The position numbers were made by a program, and so were the translations under genes. This document shows positions 9,501 to 19,659 of a stretch of 64,000 nucleotides of DNA, piece by piece. The DNA is from Undaria pinnatifida (taxonomy: Eukaryota > Sar > Phaeophyceae > Laminariales > Alariaceae), in NCBI GenBank assembly GCA_012845835.1, contig JABAKD010000014.1:9139074-9203073 (forward strand), in the 5' to 3' direction. Positions within the stretch are counted from its first letter, which is position 1, and every line of letters starts with the position of its first letter. Below the pieces are notes generated by a model that was not told the DNA's origin, made no database searches, and saw only the letters and a program-made list of their open reading frames with translations.

Positions 9501-11774
9501 GTTGGGTTGGGTTGGGTTGGGTTGGGTTGCGTTGGGTTGGTGTGGGGTTATGTGTCGGGCAATGTCGTACCAGGTATCTGGAATATATCTGGTATATTGT
9601 GATGTTTGTGGACTCTTGGTATACCTGTTGGTTTGCTGCCGGCAGGGCCGAGCGGAAGCGACTGGTCGACCGCACGTACACCATCCAACTCCTGCTATAC
9701 ATGCAGACTAATACAGCAATCCTGTGTTTTTTCTCTCTTTATCCGCATCCAAACGTGCTTCACTTCCATGCGACTGACTGTACGCGGGCTGCCGTGATTA
9801 CCAGCTAAACCACCGCCAAACGTAACTTCATACCAGTTGCCAGGTACCAGGTATACTGCAGTATATGTGTGGTCACAACATGTGGAGTACATCCCTACCC
9901 TCTATCTGGTAACCCTACCCACTACGCCCGAACGTCCAAGACGAAGATCATGTCGTTTTTGTTACGGTTGATCCGGAAATATAAACCCAAGACCCTTAGT
10001 TTAGTTAATGTGCGTCGACGGCTTGCGCTATGCGTTGTGCCTTTTTCGCAACAGGAACGAGGCAACCTGCGCTTTCGCTGCGGCGGGGGGACATCTGGAG
10101 GTCCTGAAGTGGGCGAGGGAGAGGGGCTGCCCTTGGGGGGAGGAGACGTGTGCCAGCGCTGCTAGGGGCGGGAGGCTCGAGGTGTGTTGAGATGCGTGCG
10201 GCGATACGGGCAGGGGAGGGGCGTGGAATGGGAGGGGTGACGGAAGGGCGGCGGTGGAGGCGAGAGGAGTGGGGGGTGCATTCGTGTCCATGCCTAGCCG
10301 TAGTCTTGAGACCGTAGATCCTCGCGTTCCTTTGTTGCCGGGACGGAGTACGTCGGGTTTTCGCCGACCAGACAGATGTCGCGTGCACCAAGCGCAAAGG
10401 GGGGGAGGTCGGTGGCGGTAGAAGGATGGGGAGGAGGGGGGGTGGGGGGGGGAGGGGGGTTGATAGCGGGAGGCGGGGAGTGGGGTCAGAGGAGTGTTAT
10501 TGCCGGTCTGTTCCTATTGAATCCGACGTATATATATATATATATATATTATTTTGCCTCCGACCCCAAACCGCATTGCTGTTGCTACATTTGTTAAAAG
10601 GTTCTGAAGTGGGCGCGAGGAAATGGCTGCCCGTGGGGAGATGGCACCTGCGCTAACGCAGCCGAGGGGGGACACCTCGAGGTGCTGCAGTGGGCGCGCG
10701 GAGAGGGATGTCCCTGGACCGAGGCAACGTGCACGCTCGCCGCGCGGGAAGGGCAGCTTGAGGTACTCCACTGGGCCCGCAAGCACGGCTGCCCGTGGAC
10801 GTCGGCGACTTTTAGGTGAGGGGCGGGGCGTGGTGGAAGTGAGAAATGGGAGAGTGTGTGTGTGTGATCAGCGTGTCGTGTATGGCCGCAATCGTGTAAA
10901 CGTAGTCGCTCGCATCTTTACAGTGCCGGGACGCGGCATGCCGGGTCTTCACCGGCCAGGCGGGCATCGCGTGCGCCAAGGGCGAATCGCCGTCAGGTGT
11001 TTGGGGAGTGGCGTGAAGGGTTAGCTGCATCGTACCGCGGGGAGCGGGGCGGGAGACAGGGGTGTATATCGGGGTGGCGAGGATCGGCTTGCAAGGTTAG
11101 CGACAGATGAGGCTGGAGTTCGGTGGGGAGCTGTACTACCTGCAGGGCGCTCGCGCAGCATGGTTAAGGTTGTTATCTTGCATGCTCTTCCTAGGCGGGT
11201 GATCGCATTTCTCTTCAGGCCGTTTTGGTCGCGATGCTGTATGAAATCAAGTAAACGAGTAATATGTGGTGTCACGTTCTGTGTGCACCCCCATGGGTGT
11301 CGCGTAATGTATGCGCCACCCCTTGGTGTCACGTACTCTTTGCACCCCACTCAAGACGCCCCCCCCCCGCCCTCAACCCCCCCCCCCCTGTGCTCCGTCT
11401 CGGAAGGGATGCGTGGTCAAATGGTCAAAGGACTTGAGGCAAGCAAGAAATGTGTATGCCCCCCTTTCCCCCCCCCCTCTCCTCATCTATATCCTTCCTC
11501 CCCTCCTCCCCACCCTTTTCGTCCTTTCGCCATCCTTTATCCCAGGGCTGCGGCGGGGGTTGGCAACGTGGAAATGCTCCGCTTCCTGTTCGAGGAGGCG
11601 TGTCCGTGGGACAGGAGAACGTGCGCCGCGGCAGCTCGCAGCTCCAACTTGGAGGTCCTAGCCTGGCTCAGGGCGAAGGGCTGCCCCTGGGATGCTCGCA
11701 CGCTCGATGCGGCGGCGGAGGTCGGGGCAATGGACGTATTCGAGTGGGCGACGAGCAATGGTTGTCCTTCGTAG
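3545..11774 (+). CDS. GCPWD ankyrin-like repeat protein with F-box-like segment (5' partial)
   Basis: Exons read as 3545-5925, 6014-6094, 7079-7135, 8415-8557, 10055-10181, 10601-10815 and 11546-11774 (TAG stop). All junctions are GT-AG and keep phase. The 8557/10055 join creates W-NEATC and the 10815/11546 join creates TF-R-AAAG, both fitting the repeat. Together they give about 1,077 residues without the start. Order: Gly/Ser-rich N-terminus; a stretch ending RPVVVLTDLEGVWKLLWLGA, reminiscent of PD-(D/E)XK-like or Crinkler-type domains (weak inference); an F-box-like VLRRVVDFASGDGFLFVAGV at about residue 697; then ankyrin-like units of about 27 residues (A-R-x-x-G-C-P-W-D-x-x-T-C-x-x-A-A-x-x-G-x-L-E). 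Such proteins usually bind partners, perhaps as ubiquitin-ligase adaptors. Exons 2 and 3 are short and less certain. The first ATG in frame is at 4090, but coding-like sequence extends further upstream. Confidence 0.7.
3662..3850 (+). repeat. (GGT)n microsatellite inside the first long exon
   Basis: Interrupted GGT triplets encode a Gly-rich segment in the same frame as the downstream gene. Frame continuity on both sides (AELSVPNADLHLFQWPGAE before, RDALATYLSAAFRPGRGNK after) supports it being coding. Confidence 0.7.
6476..6934 (+). mobile_element. MITE family A, long form, in intron 2
   Basis: The left end has ACTACGCTAGAGGTG and the right end CTGCCTCTATGGTGGCTCTC, inverted versions of each other. 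The interior carries the family landmarks CTTGGCCTAGGCACACAAC and CGGACGATTTTGGGTTAAGG. A direct repeat within it (AACCCCTTTAGAGCCC-like) makes it longer than the ~270-290 bp copies elsewhere. It lies wholly in the intron between exons 6014-6094 and 7079-7135. Confidence 0.75.
7353..7412 (+). pseudogene. Dead copy of the GCPWD exon
   Basis: It closely resembles exon 7079-7135, including the pyrimidine-rich lead-in and the AAG|GTAGGG donor, but has in-frame stops (TAG after VL, TGA after the CPWD-like position). It is a tandem exon-plus-intron duplicate that has decayed inside intron 3. Confidence 0.7.
7582..7648 (+). pseudogene. Second dead copy of the GCPWD exon
   Basis: GTGGCGTCTGAAAGTGCTGC and the following bases match the start of exon 7079, but the GCPWD codons are scrambled by small indels and the donor site is lost. 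With 7353-7412 it makes a three-unit tandem array of one exon. Confidence 0.6.
8806..9036 (+). mobile_element. SINE copy, head truncated, in intron 4
   Basis: It shares AAAGCGCGAGAGCGYGAGTT, the GAACCCTAT block and CCTGTGACCACGGCTTGTCC with the copy at 1158, and ends in an A-rich tail near 9021-9036. The tRNA-like head is absent. Confidence 0.65.
9424..9540. repeat. (GGGTT)n pentanucleotide satellite
   Basis: About 23 almost perfect GGGTT units in intron 4 of the GCPWD gene, with one TTGCG interruption near the end. The G-rich strand is the + strand. The unit resembles a telomere repeat lacking one base. Confidence 0.9.
10270..10395 (+). mobile_element. Foldback-element arm in intron 5
   Basis: It contains CATGCCTAGCCGTAGTC, TTGCCGGGACGGAGTACGTC and GACCAGACAGATG, in the order seen in the right arm of the foldback element at 48957-49663. 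Only one arm is present. Confidence 0.6.
10880..11030 (+). mobile_element. Foldback-element arm in intron 6
   Basis: GTATGGCCGCAATCGTGT, TGCCGGGACGCGGC, CACCGGCCAGGCGGGCATC and GTTAGCTGCAT follow the same order as the arm at 49465-49620. It is a separate insertion or duplicate in the same gene. A shorter match lies at 14420-14450. Confidence 0.55.
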
Positions 11775-11942
11775 TCTGGACTGTGCCGTTAAGTGTGGTA
11801 TGATGATTTCAATTGTCGGGTGGCCCGTCGGCCCGTCGTGGGCTGGTTGAATGGTCCAGTGTTTTTTTAATGGTTGGGTTGTTTTGTGTGGTCGGGTGGT
11901 TGGGTATTTTCCCATGGGTTTTGTTGTTTGGATTATCGAATG

Positions 11943-12393
11943 GAAGCGTGCTACGATGGAGGTGCCATTTTTGGGGGGAGGACACACTTTTTTCTGAATC
12001 GTGAGGGTCCTTAACTCCCAAAAAAACGTCGGACGGAAAAAAAAAGGCTCACGTTTTTGCAAAATTCTTGTTTTTTTTTTGCAGCTGGCCCGCGGATTTG
12101 TTCGTCGGATTAAGCACTTTATGAGCTTTAGCATCGCATTCCCGGCACGGGCACGAAACACTTGGAGTTAGACTAGGAAAATAAATAGGAGTTGGAAATG
12201 GGTTGAGATTGCTCAAAATTTGTTTTTGGGCGAGGTGATAGATCTCCTTAACGCATTTGTAGCTGGAAAACCTTTTTGGGGACAAAAGTACTTGGAACTA
12301 GTATGGAGAGGAGTTTCAGGGCTCTCAAGGGGTTAATGAACCATCCTCAGAAGGCAAAAAAAGAGCCAGTGCACCTCCACCGTGGCTTGTGTC
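11943..12393 (-). mobile_element. MITE family A, long form, with AATG target duplication
   Basis: The ends GAAGCGTGCTACGATGGAGG and (reverse complement of the right end) GACACAAGCCACGGTGGAGG form inverted repeats. AATG occurs on both sides (11939-11942 and 12394-12397). The interior shares CTTTTGTCCCC-type and TAACCCCTT-type blocks with the copy at 6476, in opposite orientation. It sits about 170 bp past the GCPWD stop codon. Confidence 0.75.
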
Positions 12394-12654
12394 AATGGTT
12401 GGATGCGCGGTGGGGTTGTCCCGCAAAATGTGTCAGGAGACGGTCCGTCATGGGAAGACGTCCAGCCAAGGGTGTCAAACCGATCGTTTCACACCGAAAT
12501 CTAGGTAGTTTGGCGTCAGTCAAGGTAAAATTATTGGAACATTGCCGTCGGTTAAGGGGTCAAGTACGGTCTTTCTGGCATCTTTGGTGGTGGGCGGTCT
12601 GGTGGTTCGTTTGGATTGCCCAATGGTTGTCTGTGTGTTTTTTCTGATGGCTGG

Positions 12655-12712
12655 CTGTCCTAGGTGCCGCAGCGGAGGTTAGGGAGATAAGTGGCTTCGA
12701 GTGGGCTGGGTC
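12655..12712 (+). pseudogene. Relic of the terminal GCPWD exon
   Basis: Reads AAAEVREISGFEWAG-like residues, matching AAAEVGAMDVFEWAT of the last real exon about 950 bp upstream, then degenerates. It probably comes from a duplicated gene end. Confidence 0.5.
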
Positions 12713-13340
12713 GGGTGGGGTGGGAGGGTGGGTATCCGAATGGTTGGATTGTTGTGTGGTCGGATGGATTGGTGTCGTGGTGGATGGTGGGACAGATGGG
12801 TTAGCCCGAAGGGTGGCTTTCTGACGGTTTAGTTATTGAATTTTCGACCAATTGGGATTCCTGATAATTGGGTTGTCCTATGGTTGGTTTGTCCGATGGT
12901 TGGGTTGCCTTACGGTAGGTTTGTCCGATGGTTGGAATATCTAATATGTTCGGATAATCCAATGGCCGGGAGTGCCCGGTGGTTTGGATGGTTGGGAGGG
13001 TTGTCACACGATTGGATTGCATGATGGTTGGAATAAGGAAATGGTTGGATTTTCGGATGGTTTGGTTACCCGATGGTTGGATGATCGGATGATCTGGTGG
13101 ATGGTTAGGCTGTCGGTTGGTCTGATAGATATGTTGAGATGGGTGAACGGATGGGTATGTGATTGAATTGATAGATGAGACGAATAGATGGTTGGAATAA
13201 ACAACGGTTGGATTTACGGATGGCTTTGGTTACCCGATGGTTGGATGATCGGGTGATCCTGTGGGTGGTTAGACTGTTGGCTGGTCTGATGGAGATGGTG
13301 CGATGGATGGGTGAATGGATGGATAGATGAGATAGATGGA
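12690..13340. repeat. Degenerate (GGATGGTTG)n minisatellite
   Basis: Loose repeats of GGATGGTTGG, CGATGGTTGG and GGATGGATGG cover about 650 bp, with a duplicated block (GGTTACCCGATGGTTGGATGAT at about 13065 and 13227). Similar TGGTTGGGT runs occur at 11840-11930. Confidence 0.7.
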
Positions 13341-13483
13341 TGGATGCGTGATCGCGGGGGATGCCTTGGGGCTCGTATGCCGCGGCGCCTGCCCGACCAG
13401 CTTGCTGTCTTTGGCCGCGAGGGTTTGCAACGACGGTTGGGAACAATGGTCGGCGACAACTTGGTTGAGACAGACGTTTTAAT

Positions 13484-13732
13484 GAGTGCAGTAGAGGTGC
13501 ACACCACTTTTTTTCTGAGGCTTCCTCAATTTGGCAGCTTAAGACCTCTACCAAAAACTGATTCGGAGAACAATAAAAGTGCTGCCGGATGAAAAATCCC
13601 ATGGCCTAGGTACACAACGACAATCATGCAAACAAAATGGCCTGTTTCCGACGATTTTGGGTTAAGGAGTGTCTTAAGTCACTCAGAAAACATTTCCAGA
13701 CGAAAAGTGCTACCTCTATCGTAGCATGCGTC
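13484..13732 (+). mobile_element. MITE family A
   Basis: The left end is degraded (GTGCAGTAGAGGTGCACACC); the right end, TACCTCTATCGTAGCATGCG, is good. Interior landmarks: GGAAGCTTAAGACCTCT-like, ATCCCATGGCCTAGGTACAC, CCGACGATTTTGGGTTAAGG. Confidence 0.75.
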
Positions 13733-13904
13733 ATTTGTCAGACCAAAATCGATGATCAATAGGTCCCGCCGCGGAGCAAGGAGGTTGTCGCAGGCGAACG
13801 AACGGACGGGAGGGCGAGGGGGCCCGGGGGGGGCATCGCAACAGGGGAGAGGCGAGCGATGCCACCACGACCGGCGAGAGGGAGCGAGGCCAGCGCAACG
13901 AATG

Positions 13905-14270
13905 AGTTGGCAACGATGGTTGGGAGCAAGGGTTGGAAACATTAGCTGAGAACGATGGTTTTGAACGATGTTTGGAACGATATTCGGTCGGGCGCGGGGC
14001 TCGTTCTGTGAGCTAATGCGCTCGCCGCCGCGGTGGGGCAGGGCGGAGGGGTCGCCATGGCTGACGCATACGCCCCGCTGCCGATCACTTGGTGTGGTTG
14101 CAGGCGGAGGGGCGGGGGCGGGGGGGGGGGGGTCACGACGGGTGGCGAGGGGAGGAGAGGACGACTCAATAGGAGAGTTGGCAACATTGGTTGGGAACAA
14201 CGGTCTAGACCGATAGTTGGGAACGATGGCTGGAATGATGGTTGGGAACGATAGCTGGGACCGGTGTCAG
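13905..14270. repeat. Degenerate (ATGGTTGGGAACG)n repeats
   Basis: Scattered units of GGTTGGGAACRA and related words flank GC-rich blocks. Nothing coding is recognised, although 13360-13420 reads a GMPWGSYAAA-like stretch that may be a very old GCPWD relic. Confidence 0.5.
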
Positions 14271-14449
14271 GTTGGGCGCGGTCACGTGTTGTGGGCTGTG
14301 GCGCTCGCCACCAAACGGGGGGTTGAGTCTATGGATGATACATATTTTGGCTTGCCGACCGCTTGGCATCGTTTCGGGTGGAGGGGAAGGGGGGGAGAGC
14401 TTGTACTTGATATTCATGCATGGCGGCAGTCGTACGACCATGGACCCCT

Positions 14450-15161
14450 CTGAAGGGGGAGGGGGGACGGAAGACACGACGGTAACGGGGAGGGAAAAAG
14501 AGGCCAACCGGGGGGCGCGGCGAGACCGACTCGGTGGGAGAGAGGGAAGCAAGGCTATAGTGCTCCCCGGCTGGGAAAAAAGTAGAGTGTTGGGTAATGA
14601 ATGGGGTGCTTGAGTGCTTTACCCAAGTTCGGGCGTTCTTGTTTGGGTGATTTTGTTTTTGTAATAGCGGACAAGCGATTGGGGCAGCTGCCGCCATTGG
14701 CACGGGCCCCCCGTCGATTGATAGAAGGCTCAGCCTGGCCAATCAAATGCAAGATGCTTGTTCGCAGAGTTTACTCTTTACGGTTTTAGTCGCGCTTGGG
14801 ATGCGAAACGCCTTTTTTGGGGTGAGATTCGTTTTTTTGTCGGTGTCGGGTCGGCGCGTTTTACGTACGTGAAACCATCGCCCGTGTTTTTTGTGTTTTT
14901 CTTTGGTCGAGAGAAAAGCTCACAGGGATCTTGTTGAATCCCCTTACCTCTCTGCCCCTCCACGTTTTGGTGGCACCGATCTCAGAGTTTTGGCCCCCAG
15001 CAGTTGGGATTGTTCTTCGGGCTTTGCGTTTTCTGTTTTTAGCGCTAGGTTTTTGGGTGAAGATTGGACGCTCCCAACTCATGTTCGGGAGCTGAGAAAA
15101 GAGAAAAAAAAAAAACTGGATAATAACGTCCTTGCCGTAGTCGCATGACTCCTATGTTCTT
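14450..15161. other. No recognised gene
   Basis: AT/GC-mixed sequence with homopurine runs near 15100. No conserved peptide, repeat or RNA is evident. Confidence 0.4.
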
Positions 15162-15540
15162 GTGTCTAGAACGCGAGCACCGGTGCGGGTGGGGGGGTTC
15201 CGTGGGCTACCGTTTGGCTTTATAGGCCGGTGGAGGGGGAAGGAGTCAGCACCGGAGGAGGTTGGCACTCTTCCTACGTTGGTGCACCTCCTCTTTTCCT
15301 ATCTTCTGAGGGCGAGTACCGGCGTGGGGTTTCATGAGCTGCGATTTGGCGTTATGGGCGGAGGGAGGGGGGGGCGACCGGACCTGACAGACATTCGTAG
15401 CCCCCTCCACTCCTTCTATCTGCTGTACGCGTGCACCGGCATAGAGAGTGTCCGTAGGATGCCATATGGATGTGGCGTTTTCGGTGGAAGGGTGGGGGGC
15501 GGGGGGGCGTTGACCATACGGCGCCCCATCGTTTTCTGTA
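15162..15540 (+). repeat. Three tandem ~125-bp units, possible exon relics
   Basis: Each unit has a CACCGG or TACCGG start, a TTTGGC or GTGGCGTT block, a G-run and a C/T-rich block before the next unit. The frame is open for 189 codons (to 15731). The arrangement of a short repeat-like block, G-run and pyrimidine tract is like the decayed exon-intron units at 7079-7648, but the GCPWD signature is not clear, so the origin is uncertain. Confidence 0.45.
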
Positions 15541-15571
15541 TTGCGCTATTATATGTGCTCGTGATTTCTTA

Positions 15572-15745
15572 CAGTAGTGGCCCTCTATACGGCCGGCATG
15601 GGCCAGCCAGGCACATCCGCAGTATAGCGGCAACCGGCACTGCTCCGCACATTAACACGGCTGTTTCCCCCCGTATGTGCCAAGGAATTTTCATAAACAC
15701 TACGTACATGCGAGCAACCGGCACTATCTAGAGGGACCACTGCTG
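15572..15745. mobile_element. MITE family D with TA target duplication (mariner-like)
   Basis: The terminal inverted repeats CAGTAGTGGCCCTCTATA and CAGCAGTGGTCCCTCTAGATA are flanked by TA on both sides. A TA duplication and CAG-type ends fit Tc1/mariner-derived MITEs. The 174-bp interior has no coding capacity. Confidence 0.65.
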
Positions 15746-18139
15746 TATTCAAGTTTTTTTTGTGTGATATATTTGGGGACCGTCCTTGGCAAGCTGGTTT
15801 TTCGGTAATAATATCAGTACTTCACTAGATTATAATGTGTGTTAGATTCTTGGGAGTGTTTTCCCCAAAAGCTTGAAACATAGACACGATGATAGATGCT
15901 TCCTAGTTGATAGATTTGCAAGATTGCGATTGCTTTAGTTTTGTTCGTTGCGCTTCTTGCCGACCGAGCAACCTATCCTGGTACGTGTTATACTGTCCCT
16001 GGGGGTGGTAGGTTATTTCCGAACAGGTGTTTCTTGGTTGCAAGTATTTTCGTTTTGTTTTGTATTATATTTTTTGCTTTTATTTTCTTATCAATAACCC
16101 GTCCCGTCATGTGTTTCTTTTTGTGTTTTGCGTGTTTCTCGCACGTTTGTGTGCGCTATTAAGAAAGGGGAAATTGTTGACCTTGTAATGCAGCTGGTTC
16201 GCGTACTATAATACCGTTACCAGTGCGGAAGGGGGTTGTTTCGTCGGATCCGGCCTGTTTTCGGCCAGCTTTTTTTTTTCCGAATTTTTGGACGATGTTA
16301 GATGTAGCGGAGGCCCGACGGACCGGAACAGATGCGGTAACGTGCCTGGTCAGTGACGCACCTGGTCGAGAGTACCTTACCACTTGTCGACAATCGTTTG
16401 TTTTTGGCTATGGCCGGTCCTCGATTTTGGTCGGTGTGGGATGAGGGTTTTTTTTTGTGGCCTTGCCGCCGACTCTTTTCATCCCCGGGGTCAGTGTGGC
16501 GAGATCAGGTTCGGGTGGGATGAGGGAGCCAAGCGGTAGCGGGGTGCGTGTGTTGACCAATAAAACTTCCTGGAACATCAGAAGTTGGCCAATGAGTGGG
16601 GTGTTATCGCATAGGTGTGGTAAGCAGTACTGGTGACGTGGTCAGCCATGCCACGGGGCGGTACCGGCGGGGGGGGGGGGGGGGGGGGGGGGGCGCTGTT
16701 TGAGTGCCGATTTTTATTACTGGTGGGGCTCCTCGAAATAGAGATAACTTCGACTAGTCCCACCGAATATATATACATATATATATTTGAACAAGATTTT
16801 ACACGCAGAATATATTCGTCAGCCATGTTTGGCCGATTGCCTGGTCGATACTGAGGTTTGCAAGCTTTGTGTGATGGCGGCCGCGGGATTTTGTGCATGC
16901 CTCTTGTTTCGAGTTACATATTAATGTGCATTATACATTGATGGGTTTGACATATTGCTTGACTGGTACATTGCAATCAAGATCCCAGTTATCTGGGGGT
17001 GTCTACGGTTTCCTTCGATAAAGTTGTAGCCCATGGGATTAAAAGGCATACTTGCTCCGTGAGCGGCTCTGTATTTCGGGCAAGGACGGGCTTGAAACAA
17101 AGAAGTAACACACAGTTGCCATTACATTGTGGGTGGCTGTGCTCTTGTATATCGCGAAACCGATTTGCTTACAATCTTAGGGAGCCAAATATATTGAGGG
17201 TGGACACTTGCGCGAGCATTACATTGACGCTATGTCGTATGGCTCCTTGGTCGGCACAAAAACGAGGGGGGAGGGGTTGGGAGTGACGTGCTGTTCGAGA
17301 ATTGCGAAGTATAATTTTAGAGTTTGGCATTGAATGCTAGATAGAGTAGCGCGCTGGGTGCCATGGTCTATGGGAGCGAGCTATATCTGGATGGTTTGGA
17401 TTGTGTGGGGGTGGGTTGCGTTTTGCGCGTTACATGATGTTTGGTTCGAATATTGGTGTGTAACTGGTTTGGCTACACTTTTTCTTTTTTCGGTGCTAGT
17501 TGTTAACTCGATGCCCGTTCGATGTTGGACTGGGTCACGCCTGATTGGCGCTTTTTCTCTTTTGTTCATTTGTAGGTCGCTTGCTCGTTTATGCGGTGTG
17601 AGGCGATGGTAATTTACAATGTTGCACCCCTGAGACAGATAGATCATGACCTACATCATCTAGGTCATGTACGTGTTGTTTTCAGGTGTCGTGCAGCATC
17701 TGGGTATAGAGAACATTCAACCCAGGAAACCTGTGCTATGCTATGTAGATCATCATGCAGGTCATGCAGCTCTCACCCGGCGATATGATCTGTGGGTCAT
17801 TTAGAGAATGTTGACCAGGGATCTGCATGTCGGAGGTACATGCAATGCATACGTACGGATGTGATCTGTTCAATGTGTGAGGCTGGCTTCTTTTACTGCG
17901 CTGAAGGCACCGCTCTAAAGTATCACGCGCCCTTCTTCGCCGTCTGAGGTGCTCGCACTCGTCAAGGACTGCATTTTTACGAAATGCCAGTACAGCAGTA
18001 GTAGTGGTGTCGGTATAGCGCCGCCAGTGTTTTGCGGCCGAAAAGGCCGGCAATATATCGGCAAGGTCGCTACTCCGCGTACTGTCACTTGCGTAGAACC
18101 CATGCTACGCGATTTCACAGGCATCGACATGCACCGTTC
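15746..18139. other. No recognised gene; long G run
   Basis: About 2.4 kb with only short frames. It holds a run of about 25 G at 16669-16693 and an (AT)-rich block at 16766-16788. Confidence 0.5.
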
Positions 18140-19010
18140 TAAATGTTGTGATCACGGAACCAGGGCTGCACCCTTTGTTCCACCCTACCCATTTTCCTAA
18201 CAGGTCGCCCACGCATGATTCTAACGTCGCATGTATCAGGTACGTGTGTGATACCGTTTTAACAGGTTTATGAGCTTCAGCACCCAGCACGTTAACATAT
18301 TGTGATCACGGCGACAAGGCTTCGACACACACACTATTGATATACACATCGTTCACCCTAGATACCATCCTAACCTTTTGGCTACACGTAATTCTGATAT
18401 GTTTCTTGCACAAAATCTTAACAGTGCATGTAAATACCACTCCAAGAGGTTCTGAGCCTTAAAATCATCGTCGTATCATTATTGCGTGCGATAACAAAGA
18501 CGGGTTCGACACGCACATTACTCAGATAATTCTACCCAGTACGCCACACCTGGCGTGAAGCCCACATATCATCCAAATAGATTGCCTACGCATTATCCTG
18601 ACATGTTGCGTACGATTAATCCTAACTTTGCTTGTGTAATACGATGGCAACATATTGTGAGCACAGAAACACATCGTCATGGTGCACTGTGATCACAGAG
18701 ATAGGGCGTCGACGCATTCACTACACATCCTTCCACCGTGCACATAAATGCAGCATATTGCCTATACACGTCATCCTGACACGCCGCCTACACATCATCG
18801 TAACAAACATCGTCTGTATAACTTCCACCCAACCTGCATGTTATGAGCCTCGACCCACACAGTTCGTACATCTTTCCATCCTACACACCATCCTGACATG
18901 TTGAATAAATTCATCTCTCGGCACAATGCATGACCAATGCCAGGACAAGGTTGTGAGCCTCGACACACATCGTCCATTCATATTGCGACCACAGAGACAG
19001 GACAGGATGA
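18140..19010. repeat. Degenerate higher-order repeat
   Basis: Words such as ATATTGTGATCACGG, TTCGACACACAC, CATCATCCTGACATGTTG and TATGAGCCTCGAC recur at intervals of roughly 150-330 bp (for example 18148, 18297, 18652, 18690, 18985). Divergence is high. Confidence 0.5.
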
Positions 19011-19519
19011 CCCCCTTCATGGTGCTACGTACTCTCACGAAGACGACTGAGTACACCAAACGATTAATTATTTAGTCGTAATCCTGGTTCCCGAAATCAT
19101 TCAGACTTGTGTACACCATTCGATGCGAGCTGCAACATCAGGGAAACACTTTCCAATCAAATCGTTTCTGGCAGTGGTCGGACGCCTTCTTCGTGGGGTG
19201 AAAGGTTGCCTCACGGCGAGGCAGTCGGTGATGATAACGATACGGACCCGGGCTTTGATGGAATGATACTGCCCGAATATATGGCCGAGGGGAGTCCGTG
19301 ACAAATTGGCACGGCTCACTCGTGTGTGTACGAAGTGCGTGACATACTGGTACCGCTTCTTTATGGTTTATATGAGGGCCTTTGACAATCAGGTACTGGC
19401 TCCTGTGTGTGTTTTGTGATACCATTCTACGTTTTTTTATTCCCCTCGCCTATACGGCATCGGGGCAAGCCGCGCAACAACCCAGCTTGCGTCATGTACA
19501 ACAGTTCTAGACAACAGTA

Positions 19520-19636
19520 GGACTTAGCACTTTTATTTTTCTCCACCAAACGCACCAGTTTTGGGGGAGAGGGTCTTGAGCTCCTAGAGTGGTGCGAATC
19601 TCAGAAAAAAAGTGCTGGGCCCCTGTCGCGCAGCAC
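19520..19636 (-). mobile_element. MITE family A relic
   Basis: CAGTTTTGGGGGAGAGGGTC, GAGCTCCTAGAG and CTCAGAAAAAAAGTGC match the right half of reverse-oriented family A copies (compare 50110-50200). The terminal repeat is decayed. Confidence 0.5.
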
Positions 19637-19659
19637 GGGCCCAATGTCAGGGGGCGGCA

